DNA of 7,683 nucleotides, taken from Vulcanimicrobiota bacterium (lineage in GTDB: Bacteria > Vulcanimicrobiota > Vulcanimicrobiia > Vulcanimicrobiales > Vulcanimicrobiaceae). Positions 1-5,747 of this stretch are shown here, piece by piece (positions within the stretch are counted from its first letter, which is position 1; the number at the start of each line of letters is the position of its first letter). The stretch is from positions 1 to 7,683 of the forward strand of contig DAHUYY010000086.1 of NCBI GenBank assembly GCA_027306845.1. Direction: 5' to 3'. The notes under the pieces are model-generated. The model ran no database searches. It was not told where the DNA came from and was given only the letters and a program-made list of their open reading frames with translations. The translations under genes were made by a program, and so were the position numbers.

Positions 1-572
1 ATCACGAACATCAGTGCCCAGGCCGGGACCGGGACGCGATCCTCCCACGCAGCTTGCGTCGATCGCTCCGAATCCGTCACTTTGTTCATGCCGTCGGCGA
101 TCAGTGCGGTAATTGAATTCGGGTGCGCGACCGCGGGTGCCCTGACCGCATCCCAGAGTTTATTTTGTAGCGCCAACGTGTTGGCGAGGGTTCGCGCATC
201 GGACAGGTCGTTCGGCGCGTTGTAGAAAGCGATGCGTTCCTTGACGTACGAACGAAGGAGTTGCTCGACATGCAGCGCTTGCGATTGCGGCAAGAGCTCC
301 GCGCGTTCGTACTCGGTGCCGATGACCGCTGCTTCTTGGGCTTCGAGGCTCTTGCGATGATCGTATCTAGCCGAGGCCATCGAGAAGCTGAAACCAACGA
401 GCAAACTGAGGAGCGTGAGCGTGGCCGAAAGGATGAGGTTAAGATCTTCCTTTTCGCCCTCGCCGAGCGTTTTGCGGCGAGCGCGGAGTTGTCTGCCGAG
501 CAGTGCTGCGACAAGCAAGACGACGAGCCAAATAATTGCATAGAGAAATGGATGGTCGAGCAGCCGATGCAG
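1..572 (-). CDS. Bestrophin-like (DUF4239) membrane protein, 3' end beyond window
   Basis: Partial gene that stays open to the left window edge, giving 190 codons from position 572. Numbered from there, a hydrophobic segment lies at about residues 9-25, followed by a basic stretch (RQLRARRK) and a second hydrophobic segment at about 46-65 that ends in VGFSFSMASARYD. A soluble helical region follows with IGTEYERAELLP (84-95) and LLRSYVKERIAFY (105-117). The available part ends at PVPAWALMFV, where the third membrane segment begins. This order (two membrane helices, the GT-Y-RA-LLP motif, the RxYVxxRxxFY motif, then a C-terminal membrane pair) is that of the DUF4239 or bestrophin-like family, usually about 240-260 residues. 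The family role is not firmly known, and a channel-like function is only suggested by the name. The start is unresolved: the frame opens after a TAG at 645-647 and has no ATG, GTG or TTG before the first membrane helix. I chose CTG at 572 because GAAAGG (583-588) lies 10 bases upstream. Confidence 0.72.
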   Translation of the reverse strand, partial: MHRLLDHPFLYAIIWLVVLLVAALLGRQLRARRKTLGEGEKEDLNLILSATLTLLSLLVGFSFSMASARYDHRKSLEAQEAAVIGTEYERAELLPQSQALHVEQLLRSYVKERIAFYNAPNDLSDARTLANTLALQNKLWDAVRAPAVAHPNSITALIADGMNKVTDSERSTQAAWEDRVPVPAWALMFV

Positions 573-750
573 TGCGGTGTTGCCTTTCGACGAGCTGGTG
601 CGATGAACTCCGGACGTACGCGCGTAGGCTCGTTCCCAGATTTCCTAGGTCGCTCCTCCCGCCGTTCGCCGCATCCCCGCGAGCGCCGAGCGAATTTGGC
701 GGGGCAGTACCGGCTTGCGCGGCCTTTCGAACGTCTCGGTCGCCGGCCGG

Positions 751-1341
751 CTACGAAAGAAGCGCCTGCATATTGGTGCTTGAAATAACATCGGCCTGGC
801 GGGGGAAGACCTTCTCGACGAGCATCGCGTGAACGTCGGGGGCGGGATCGGCGCAGACGTCGGCGAGAACGAAGAGACGATAATCACGGTCGGCTGCATC
901 GCGGAGCGTAGAGAGCACGACTCCGCTGGTGCTGATTCCCGAGAGAAACAACGTATCGATGCCGCGGCTGTCGAGCTGCTCCGCCAAATCCGTGGTTGAG
1001 AATGCCCCGACACGCGTCTTGCGCACGATGATGTCGCCGCTCTGCGGTGCGAGCCGTCCGTCGATCGCCGTGGCCGGTGCATCGGCCTGAAACGCTCGTC
1101 CCGAGTTCTTCGCCGCCCAGAAACCCTTGTTGCGATCGGGGATCGCGGCGAACTCCGTTTCGGTAAAGGCAACGCGCACGTAGCCGATATGCCCGCCGCG
1201 CTCGCGCATGCTGCGAATCGCAAAGGCGGCTCTCGCGACGAGTGCATCCGCATCCTCAAGCATGTCAATGATTCCTACTTGAAAATCCATCACGAGCAGC
1301 GCCGCCCGCTTGGGATCGATCCGTTGGGTCATCTCCGGCAT
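751..1341 (-). CDS. Isochorismatase-family hydrolase-like protein lacking the catalytic Cys
   Basis: A 196-residue single-domain protein, the normal length for the isochorismatase/cysteine hydrolase superfamily. Active enzymes of this fold hydrolyse amide or vinyl-ether bonds with an Asp-Lys-Cys triad. Seen here are the Asp in LLVMDFQ (Asp19), the Lys in VRKTR (Lys108) and the nucleophile-strand motif GISTSGVVLSTLRDA (135-149). By register with the family pattern GxxTxxCVxxT, the Cys position is Val141. The only cysteine, Cys163 in LADVCADP, is elsewhere. I recall family members with GVVLST in this place, so this looks like a subgroup and not a lone mutation. The chemistry, if any, must differ from canonical cysteine hydrolysis, and the substrate cannot be predicted. 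ATG at 1341 is preferred over Met4 because AGAAGGAG lies 7 bases upstream. No signal peptide is seen, so the protein is cytoplasmic. It is transcribed towards the bestrophin-like gene, about 180 bases away, with no evident functional link. Confidence 0.88.
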   Translation of the reverse strand: MPEMTQRIDPKRAALLVMDFQVGIIDMLEDADALVARAAFAIRSMRERGGHIGYVRVAFTETEFAAIPDRNKGFWAAKNSGRAFQADAPATAIDGRLAPQSGDIIVRKTRVGAFSTTDLAEQLDSRGIDTLFLSGISTSGVVLSTLRDAADRDYRLFVLADVCADPAPDVHAMLVEKVFPRQADVISSTNMQALLS

Positions 1342-1348
1342 CGTTGTG

Positions 1349-1356
1349 CTCCTTCT
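1349..1356 (-). promoter_or_regulatory. Ribosome binding site of the isochorismatase-like gene
   Basis: AGAAGGAG on the minus strand, 7 bases before the ATG at 1341. It selects this start over the second in-frame ATG three codons later. Confidence 0.75.
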
Positions 1357-1392
1357 ATGGGGTCGGGCGAACGAAAGGTATCTAGCGAGCTG

Positions 1393-1421
1393 AATGTACG
1401 TAGTCGACTGCAGCCGCGCAA
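1393..1421 (-). promoter_or_regulatory. Possible sigma-70 promoter for the isochorismatase-like gene
   Basis: On the minus strand, TTGCGC (1416-1421) and TACATT (1393-1398) are separated by 17 bases and each matches four of six consensus positions. Transcription would start about 45 bases before the ATG. An overlapping alternative, TCGACT with TAGATA, is slightly weaker. Both matches are modest for a GC-rich genome, so this is only a candidate. Confidence 0.28.
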
Positions 1422-1498
1422 AAACCTCGCAACTGTACCGAAAAGCGAGAGCTCGGTTGCAAACGCGATCGCGACGACGAGCCCCCGAACCTGTTCCG

Positions 1499-1530
1499 AA
1501 AAAAGAAAAAAGCCCGCTGTAAATGCGGGC
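1499..1530 (-). terminator. Rho-independent terminator of the tRNA-Ala gene
   Basis: On the minus strand, GCCCGC (1525-1530) pairs perfectly with GCGGGC (1512-1517) across a 7-base loop. The hairpin is followed at once by a T tract interrupted by one C (TTTTTTCTTTTTT, 1499-1511). It begins 11 bases after the tRNA 3' end, so it ends a single-tRNA transcript and insulates the isochorismatase-like gene downstream on the same strand. Confidence 0.9.
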
Positions 1531-1541
1531 GGTTTCTAACT

Positions 1542-1617
1542 TGGTGGAGATGAGGAGACTCGAACTCCTGACCCCTTACATGCGAAGCAAGTGCTCTACC
1601 AGCTGAGCTACATCCCC
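1542..1617 (-). tRNA. tRNA-Ala, anticodon CGC
   Basis: A 76-base tRNA including the encoded CCA (1542-1544). The acceptor strands GGGGATG and CATCTCC pair in all 7 positions. Position 3 is G and position 70 is U, the classic alanine identity pair. The D arm contains AGCTCAGCTGGTAGAGC. The anticodon stem CTTGC/GTAAG encloses the loop TTCGCAT, giving anticodon CGC, which reads GCG. The T arm contains the canonical TTCGAGT. It has its own promoter and terminator, so it is expressed alone. Confidence 0.97.
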
Positions 1618-1633
1618 ACGGGCGCCGGGCTCG

Positions 1634-1663
1634 ATTCTACGCAGGGGCTGTCGGCCCTGTCAA
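1634..1663 (-). promoter_or_regulatory. Sigma-70-type promoter of tRNA-Ala(CGC)
   Basis: On the minus strand, a perfect -35 TTGACA (1658-1663) is followed after 18 bases by TAGAAT (1634-1639), five of six consensus bases. The expected start lies about 10 bases before the mature tRNA 5' end at 1617. It is by far the best promoter in the window, as expected for a stable RNA gene. Confidence 0.82.
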
Positions 1664-1704
1664 AGCGTTTGGGCGCATCCAGGAAACCCAGAAGAGTCTG
1701 AAGC

Positions 1705-1728
1705 GCCGCCGGAAGTCTCGCCGGCGGC
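1705..1728. repeat. GC-rich hairpin between the tRNA promoter and the metal-uptake operon
   Basis: GCCGCCGG (1705-1712) and CCGGCGGC (1721-1728) are perfect inverted arms around an 8-base spacer. There is no T tract on either side, so it is not a standard intrinsic terminator. It lies in the non-coding 120 bases between the divergent tRNA and repressor transcripts. It could be a protein site, a transcript structure, or chance in GC-rich DNA. Confidence 0.4.
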
Positions 1729-1750
1729 CTATGCTCTCGGGGTGACGAAG

Positions 1751-1775
1751 GATTTTGAGACTCTGTCTCAAAATC
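1751..1775. promoter_or_regulatory. Putative Fur/Zur-family operator (25-bp perfect inverted repeat)
   Basis: GATTTTGAGAC (1751-1761) and GTCTCAAAATC (1765-1775) are perfect 11-base arms around TCT. The inner 15 bases, TGAGAC-TCT-GTCTCA, have the size and TGA...TCA ends of Fur-family boxes (compare the 7-1-7 Fur and PerR type). It ends 8 bases before the ATG of a Fur-family gene and is AT-rich against its surroundings. This fits an autoregulatory operator controlling the repressor and the downstream transporter genes. Binding is inferred, and I cannot place a convincing -35/-10 pair around it. Confidence 0.72.
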
Positions 1776-1783
1776 AGGGGAGT

Positions 1784-2167
1784 ATGGAGACCGAATACGA
1801 GACAAGGCCGAGGGAGGCGATCGCTCGCATCCTGCGGGCCGAGCCCCGTTTCTTCTCGGCGGCCGAACTTTGTGCGCGCCTCGACGAATCGGGCACACCC
1901 GTTTCGCGGGCGACCGTTTATCGGACGCTCGAACGGCTCGCCGCGAAAGGCGAAGCAGCATTGCGGCTGAACGACCGCGGCGAGGCGACCTTTATGTTCT
2001 GCGATAGCGGCCATCACCATCATGCGATCTGTCGTTCTTGCGGGCGCGTCGAAGATGTTGCGTGCGGCGCTCTCGATAGTTTCGTCGATCGCTTGCGCTC
2101 GCTCCACGGGTTCCAGCTCGACGACCATTCACTCGAATTCCACGGAAAGTGTCGCTCATGCGTTTGA
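1784..2167 (+). CDS. Fur-family metal-responsive repressor (probably Zur-like)
   Basis: A 127-residue DNA-binding repressor of the Fur family, a usual length. The N-terminal winged helix includes FFSAAELCARL (23-33) and recognition-helix sequence TPVSRATVYRTLERL (38-52). The metal-sensing and dimerisation half carries HHHH (77-80), a first CxxC (Cys83, Cys86) in AICRSCGRVED, a candidate ligand pair at His115 and His120, and a terminal CxxC (Cys123, Cys126). The two CxxC pairs form the structural zinc site of Fur, Zur and PerR proteins. Zinc as the sensed metal is inferred from the co-transcribed zinc/manganese-type ABC transporter. Manganese or iron cannot be excluded. I use ATG 1784 and not GTG 1742, because the longer version would translate through the inverted repeat at 1751-1775 and add 14 residues outside the domain. 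AGGGGAG sits just upstream but very close to the ATG. The 3' end overlaps the next gene by 10 bases, giving a repressor-led operon. Confidence 0.9.
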   Translation: METEYETRPREAIARILRAEPRFFSAAELCARLDESGTPVSRATVYRTLERLAAKGEAALRLNDRGEATFMFCDSGHHHHAICRSCGRVEDVACGALDSFVDRLRSLHGFQLDDHSLEFHGKCRSCV

Positions 2168-3063
2168 TCCAGCGCGCGTTCGCGCTCCTCGCTTTTCTCT
2201 CCGTCGTCGCCTGCGGCGGCGCGCAGAAGGCTTCCTCGGTATCGCCATCGCCATCGGGCTCGCCCGGTGCGAGCGCTATCGATGTCGTCACGACCTTCTC
2301 GACGCTCAACTCCTTCGTGAACGGCGTTGGCGGAAAGTACGTTCGTTCGACCAATATCGTTCCGGTCGGCGCATCGCCCGAGACGTTCCAACCGACACCG
2401 AGGAGCATAGCCGTGTTAAACGGAGCGCAGCTCGTCGTGGAGAACGGCACGGGCATCGATGCCTGGGTCGATCGCATGGTGCGCGGCGCCGATGTTCCGC
2501 GCTCGCGCGTCCTCGTTATTACCGACGGCATGCCGGTGGTTGGGGGGAATCCGCACCTCTGGATGGATCCCGTGCTTGCGAAAACCTACGTCGCGAAGAT
2601 CCTCGCAGCGCTCGTTCGCATCGATCCCGCGCACGCATCTGCATTCAAAAGCAATGCTCGCGCCTACGATGCGAAGCTCGATGCGCTGACCGCCTGGATC
2701 CGCACGAAGATCGCCGCCATTCCGCCCGCGAAGCGTCAACTGATTGTCTTTCACGATGCATGGCCGTACTTCGCAAAGCGTTTCGGCATCCACATCGTCG
2801 GCTCGCTCGTACCGGCACCAGGGCAAGAACCGAATCCGCGTCGTCTCGCGCAGCTCGTGACGCTCGCTCGAAAACTTCACGTCCGTGCGGTCTTCGCCGA
2901 GCCTGAATATAGCGCGAAACTCGCGCACGCATTTGCCGGCAGTGCCGACATCAAAGTCGTCACCGATCTCTACGACGATTCCATCGGTCACCGCGCCGTC
3001 GTGAGCGATTATATTTCGATGATGCGGTATAACACCGAACAATTGGTGCACGCCTTACAGTGA
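2158..3063 (+). CDS. Zinc/manganese ABC transporter substrate-binding lipoprotein (ZnuA/TroA family)
   Basis: A 301-residue extracytoplasmic metal-binding protein that delivers its ion to the ATPase and permease encoded next. A lipoprotein signal ends in SVVAC with the lipidated Cys19, then a Ser/Pro/Gly linker (about 22-40) leads to the cluster A-I domain. Metal-site positions in TroA/ZnuA order are Glu75 in GASPETFQP (usually His), His133 in NPHLWMDP, His199 in VFHDAWPYFAKRFG and Asp274 in LYDDSIG. His at the third position is typical of zinc-type members, since manganese-type PsaA/MntC proteins have Glu there. The first-position Glu is atypical. The protein lacks the His-rich loop of E. 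coli ZnuA. I chose ATG 2158 over GTG 2149 because GGAAAG (2144-2149) is 8 bases upstream and it gives a compact signal peptide. It overlaps the repressor gene by 10 bases and the ATPase gene by 4. Confidence 0.93.
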   Translation: MRLIQRAFALLAFLSVVACGGAQKASSVSPSPSGSPGASAIDVVTTFSTLNSFVNGVGGKYVRSTNIVPVGASPETFQPTPRSIAVLNGAQLVVENGTGIDAWVDRMVRGADVPRSRVLVITDGMPVVGGNPHLWMDPVLAKTYVAKILAALVRIDPAHASAFKSNARAYDAKLDALTAWIRTKIAAIPPAKRQLIVFHDAWPYFAKRFGIHIVGSLVPAPGQEPNPRRLAQLVTLARKLHVRAVFAEPEYSAKLAHAFAGSADIKVVTDLYDDSIGHRAVVSDYISMMRYNTEQLVHALQ

Positions 3064-3845
3064 GTTGCGAAGTCGAGCTCCACAAGGTACGCGTCTGCTA
3101 CGATGCCTTCTGCGCGCTCGACGGCATCGATCTTTGCGTGCAGCCTGGGGAAGCGCTCGGCATCGTCGGGCCGAATGGCTCGGGTAAATCGACGCTGCTC
3201 AAAACCATCGCCGGGCTACTTCAGCCCGAACGCGGTTCGCTCTGCGTCTTCGGAACCGCACCGCGAAAGTTACCGCGCGGAACGATCGCGTACGTGCCGC
3301 AAGTAGAAGCGGTCGACTGGGCCTTCCCGGCGACCGTCAGCGATGTCGTGGCGATGGGGCGCTTCGCCCACCTTGCGTGGTGGCAGCGCTTCGGTGCGAC
3401 GGACCGCGCGTTGGTTGAAGAAGCGCTCGAGGCCGTCGGCATGGCGTCGATGGCGGGGCGCCACATCGCCGAGCTCTCCGGCGGGCAGCAACAACGTGCG
3501 TTTATCGCGCGCGCGCTTGCACAGCAGCCGCGATTGCTGCTGCTCGACGAACCGACGACCGGCGTCGATGCCACAACTGAAGAAGCGATGCGGGTTGTCG
3601 TGCGTGCGGTCGTCGCTCGCGGAACGCCCGTATTAATGACCACGCACGATCTCGAACGCGTCGACGAATGGTTCGATCGACTGATGGTGCTCGACCGCCG
3701 TACGCTTGCGTTGGGAACGCCGGCCGAGGTCGCGGCATCGGGCGCCTATGCGGCGATTCGCGAGCACACGCACACCCACGGCCACCTGCGCGTCGACCAC
3801 GATCCGCACGAAGGGCACGAAGCGCATCCCGAGGTGCGGATATGA
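3060..3845 (+). CDS. Zinc/manganese ABC transporter ATP-binding protein with His-rich tail
   Basis: A 261-residue ABC ATPase that powers metal import on the cytoplasmic side. All nucleotide-binding motifs are intact: Walker A GPNGSGKST (37-45), Q-loop Gln81, signature LSGGQQQR (139-146), Walker B LLLLDEP (159-165) and switch His196. The segment VDWAFPATVSDVVAMGR after the Q-loop is characteristic of the manganese/zinc importer ATPases. The last 27 residues form a tail with 8 histidines (HTHTHGH, then DHDPHEGHEAH), which could bind zinc. E. coli ZnuC also has a short His-rich C-terminal segment, which supports zinc over manganese. The start is GTG at 3060, inside GTGA shared with the previous stop, so translation is probably coupled. 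The 3' end overlaps the permease start by ATGA. Confidence 0.95.
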   Translation: MSCEVELHKVRVCYDAFCALDGIDLCVQPGEALGIVGPNGSGKSTLLKTIAGLLQPERGSLCVFGTAPRKLPRGTIAYVPQVEAVDWAFPATVSDVVAMGRFAHLAWWQRFGATDRALVEEALEAVGMASMAGRHIAELSGGQQQRAFIARALAQQPRLLLLDEPTTGVDATTEEAMRVVVRAVVARGTPVLMTTHDLERVDEWFDRLMVLDRRTLALGTPAEVAASGAYAAIREHTHTHGHLRVDHDPHEGHEAHPEVRI

Positions 3846-4661
3846 TGCACGCCTTGCTCGCGCCGTTCGCCTATTCGTTCATGCAGCGCGCCCTCGTCGC
3901 CGCGCTGATCGTGGGTGCACTCTGTTCGATGATGGGCACCTACGTCGTGCTGCGAAAGCTCGCCTTCATCGGCGATGGGCTCGCGCATGCATCCTTCGCG
4001 GGCATCGTAATCGCCTATCTCCGGAATATCGATTATCAGCTCGGCGCCGCGGTCGTCGCCGTCCTCACCGCACTGGGGATCGGCTTCGTCCACCGTAAGG
4101 GGAAAGATCTCGCTCGATACGACGATCGGTGTGCTCTTCACCGGCGCCTTCGCGCTCGGCATCTTTCTCATGAGCCGCCAGCAAAACTACGCGGTCGATC
4201 TGCAGAGCTTTCTCTTCGGCGATATTCTCTCGGTAACGCGCGGCGATCTCGTTTTTATCGTCGTCGTCGGCGCTGCAGTCTTCATCGCTGCAATGCTCGC
4301 CTATCGCGATATGTTATTCGCCTCCTTCGATCCGGTCGTCGCCGAGGCTGCCGGCCTGCCGGTGAAATGGCTCGACTACGGCCTGCTGGTCGCACTCGCG
4401 CTGACCATCGTCGTCGCGCTGCAATCGGTCGGCATCGTCTTGGTTGCGGCGCTTCTCGTAACCCCGGCGGCGGCGGCCTATCAACTCTCGAAGCGCTTTA
4501 CGCCGATGCTCTTGCTTTCGGCGGGCTTCGGTATCGTTAGCACCGTCGGCGGTCTCTACGCTTCGTATTTTCTTGGAAGCTCGAGCGGTGCGACGATCGT
4601 CTTGGTGGCGACGCTGCTATTTTTCGTCGCCGTTGCGCTCAAGCGGCTCCGCCCCGCGTAG
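3842..4661 (+). CDS. Zinc/manganese ABC transporter permease (ABC-3 family), frameshifted
   Basis: The membrane channel subunit of the metal importer. The first 87 residues (from ATG 3842) include the conserved RKLAFIGDGLAHASFAG motif. The C-terminal part, in the next frame to the TAG at 4659-4661, includes TTIGVLFTGAFALG, YLFGDI-like FLFGDILS, the EAAGLPVKWLDYG loop and QSVGIVLVAALLVTPAAAAYQL, all family hallmarks. The two halves join at GGGGAAAG (4099-4106). Removing one base there gives HRKGKISLDTTIGVLF and one 272-residue protein of normal length with about seven or eight membrane helices. As written, the ATG frame instead runs out of register to a stop at 4538-4540, which would destroy the C-terminal half. 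GAGGTG (3831-3836) is 5 bases before ATG 3842, and the start overlaps the ATPase stop (ATGA). No terminator follows: the 3' end overlaps the convergent dehydrogenase gene by 45 bases. Confidence 0.9.
4097..4106 (+). other. Site of the permease frameshift (AAGGGGAAAG)
   Basis: The conserved protein reading switches by +1 at adjacent homopolymers, GGGG (4099-4102) and AAA (4103-4105). One base too many in either run explains the change exactly. The mutated frame has no stop for about 145 codons afterwards, unlike the prfB-type recoding arrangement, and no stimulatory element is evident. Confidence 0.8.
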
Positions 4662-5747
4662 CACGCGCACCCGCTGCGGATCGATCCGCTCGAGATAGCC
4701 TGCCTCGGTGAGTGCAGCGAAGAGCTCGCCTAGCAACGCGCGCTCGTTTTTGTTCGGCATCCCCGCCCAACGCATCGCGGCCTCGTTGAGATCGATCGTT
4801 GCTCCGGGTTGGAGGAGCGATGCGATAAACGGGAGCCCGAGTTTTGCGCGCTCCATGCGCCGCGCGAGCGGTGCGAGCGTCGTGACGAGATCGCCCTCGG
4901 GCGGCCGTCCATCTTCGTGCCGTGGCGCCGTGTCGGCACCCGGCGTCGTCATCGGCGCCACCGTCGGTTCGACGCCGCTCGTACGGTCGACCATGCGTGC
5001 GATCGCCGCGTCGGCGAGCCGCGGAAATGCGCGAGCGATTCCCAGCAACAATGGCTGCAAGCGGTTGGCGTCGATGCGCGGGCGTCGTTGCTCGATTCCA
5101 TCGAGCAATCGTCGCGCGACCTGCCGCGGGTCGGCGCGTCGCATTCCCTTCGGCGCTGCCGTTCCTGAAACGGAGGAGAACTCCGTTGCAACGACTCCCG
5201 GGTCGCAATACGAGACCGCGATTCCGTCGGCGCGAAGTTCGCGACGGAGTTGCGTGCAGGCCGCTCGTACGGCGGCCTTCGCCGCACAGTAGGCGCCGAA
5301 GCCGGGAACCGGCATGACCGCGAGCCCCGAGCCCATCATGGCGATGGCTCCGCGCGTGGCGCGGAGATCGGGTAAGAGCGATCGCGTGATACGCAGTGGG
5401 GCGGCGAGATGTAACTCCCACTGATCGCGCAGCGCGGCATCGCTCTGTTCGAGAAGGTGTCCGGCGCGAGCGGCGCCGGCATTGTGGAAGAGAATATCGA
5501 TGCGGCCGAGGGCGGAGCGGGCCGCCGCTGCGATGCGCGCTGGTGCGTCGGCTGAGGTGACGTCGCACGCGAGCGTTGCAAATGGTGCGCGCTCGCCGAT
5601 CTCCGATGCAAGTTCGGCAAGGCGATCGGCGCGGCGAGCGACTGCAAGCACCGCGTAGCCGCGCTCCGCGGCAAGGAGCGCGACGGCACGCCCGATGCCG
5701 CTGCTCGCACCGGTAACGATGATGCCGTGTCGCTCTTTAACGGACAT
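4617..5747 (-). CDS. Short-chain dehydrogenase/reductase with C-terminal extension
   Basis: 376 residues. Residues about 5-255 form a classical SDR (Rossmann NAD(P)H oxidoreductase): cofactor motif TGASSGIG (12-19), Arg38-Arg39 after the second strand (suggesting NADPH), Asp62, NAG (89-91), and catalytic Ser140, Tyr153 and Lys157 in YCAAK. The Asn of the usual catalytic tetrad, normally in a vN-x-x-gp motif, is His113 here (WELHLAAP). CDPGVVATEF (181-190) is the usual PG-T segment. Most such SDRs stop near residue 250-270. Here a linker (about 262-285) leads to a further helical segment with NEAAMRWAGM (321-330) and ALLGELFAALTEAGYLERID (337-356), which has a winged-helix look but is not assigned. 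The substrate is unknown. ATG 5747 lies 11 bases inside the upstream hydrolase gene and has no clear Shine-Dalgarno, so coupled translation is likely. The 3' end overlaps the convergent permease. Confidence 0.88.
   Translation of the reverse strand: MSVKERHGIIVTGASSGIGRAVALLAAERGYAVLAVARRADRLAELASEIGERAPFATLACDVTSADAPARIAAAARSALGRIDILFHNAGAARAGHLLEQSDAALRDQWELHLAAPLRITRSLLPDLRATRGAIAMMGSGLAVMPVPGFGAYCAAKAAVRAACTQLRRELRADGIAVSYCDPGVVATEFSSVSGTAAPKGMRRADPRQVARRLLDGIEQRRPRIDANRLQPLLLGIARAFPRLADAAIARMVDRTSGVEPTVAPMTTPGADTAPRHEDGRPPEGDLVTTLAPLARRMERAKLGLPFIASLLQPGATIDLNEAAMRWAGMPNKNERALLGELFAALTEAGYLERIDPQRVRVLRGAEPLERNGDEK

Noticed and set aside
101..541. Minus-strand ATG-started frame of 146 codons, and plus-strand frames at 261-788
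   Set aside because: Both are Ser/Arg-rich with no family resemblance. The third minus frame through the same DNA gives a well-matched bestrophin-like protein.
1742..1783. GTG at 1742 as the start of the Fur-family gene
   Set aside because: It would place the perfect inverted repeat inside the coding region and add 14 residues not belonging to the winged helix. No Shine-Dalgarno precedes it.
2149..2157. GTG at 2149 as the start of the binding lipoprotein
   Set aside because: GGAAAG ends exactly at that GTG, so it cannot serve it, but it is correctly spaced for ATG 2158.
2022..2906. Plus-strand 294-codon frame overlapping the repressor and lipoprotein genes
   Set aside because: It is an out-of-frame Arg-rich reading of two confidently identified genes.
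4097..4140. Programmed ribosomal frameshift in the permease
   Set aside because: No stop codon, slippery heptamer of known type or downstream structure is evident. The shift needed is +1, and the family is not known for recoding. An extra base in a homopolymer is simpler.
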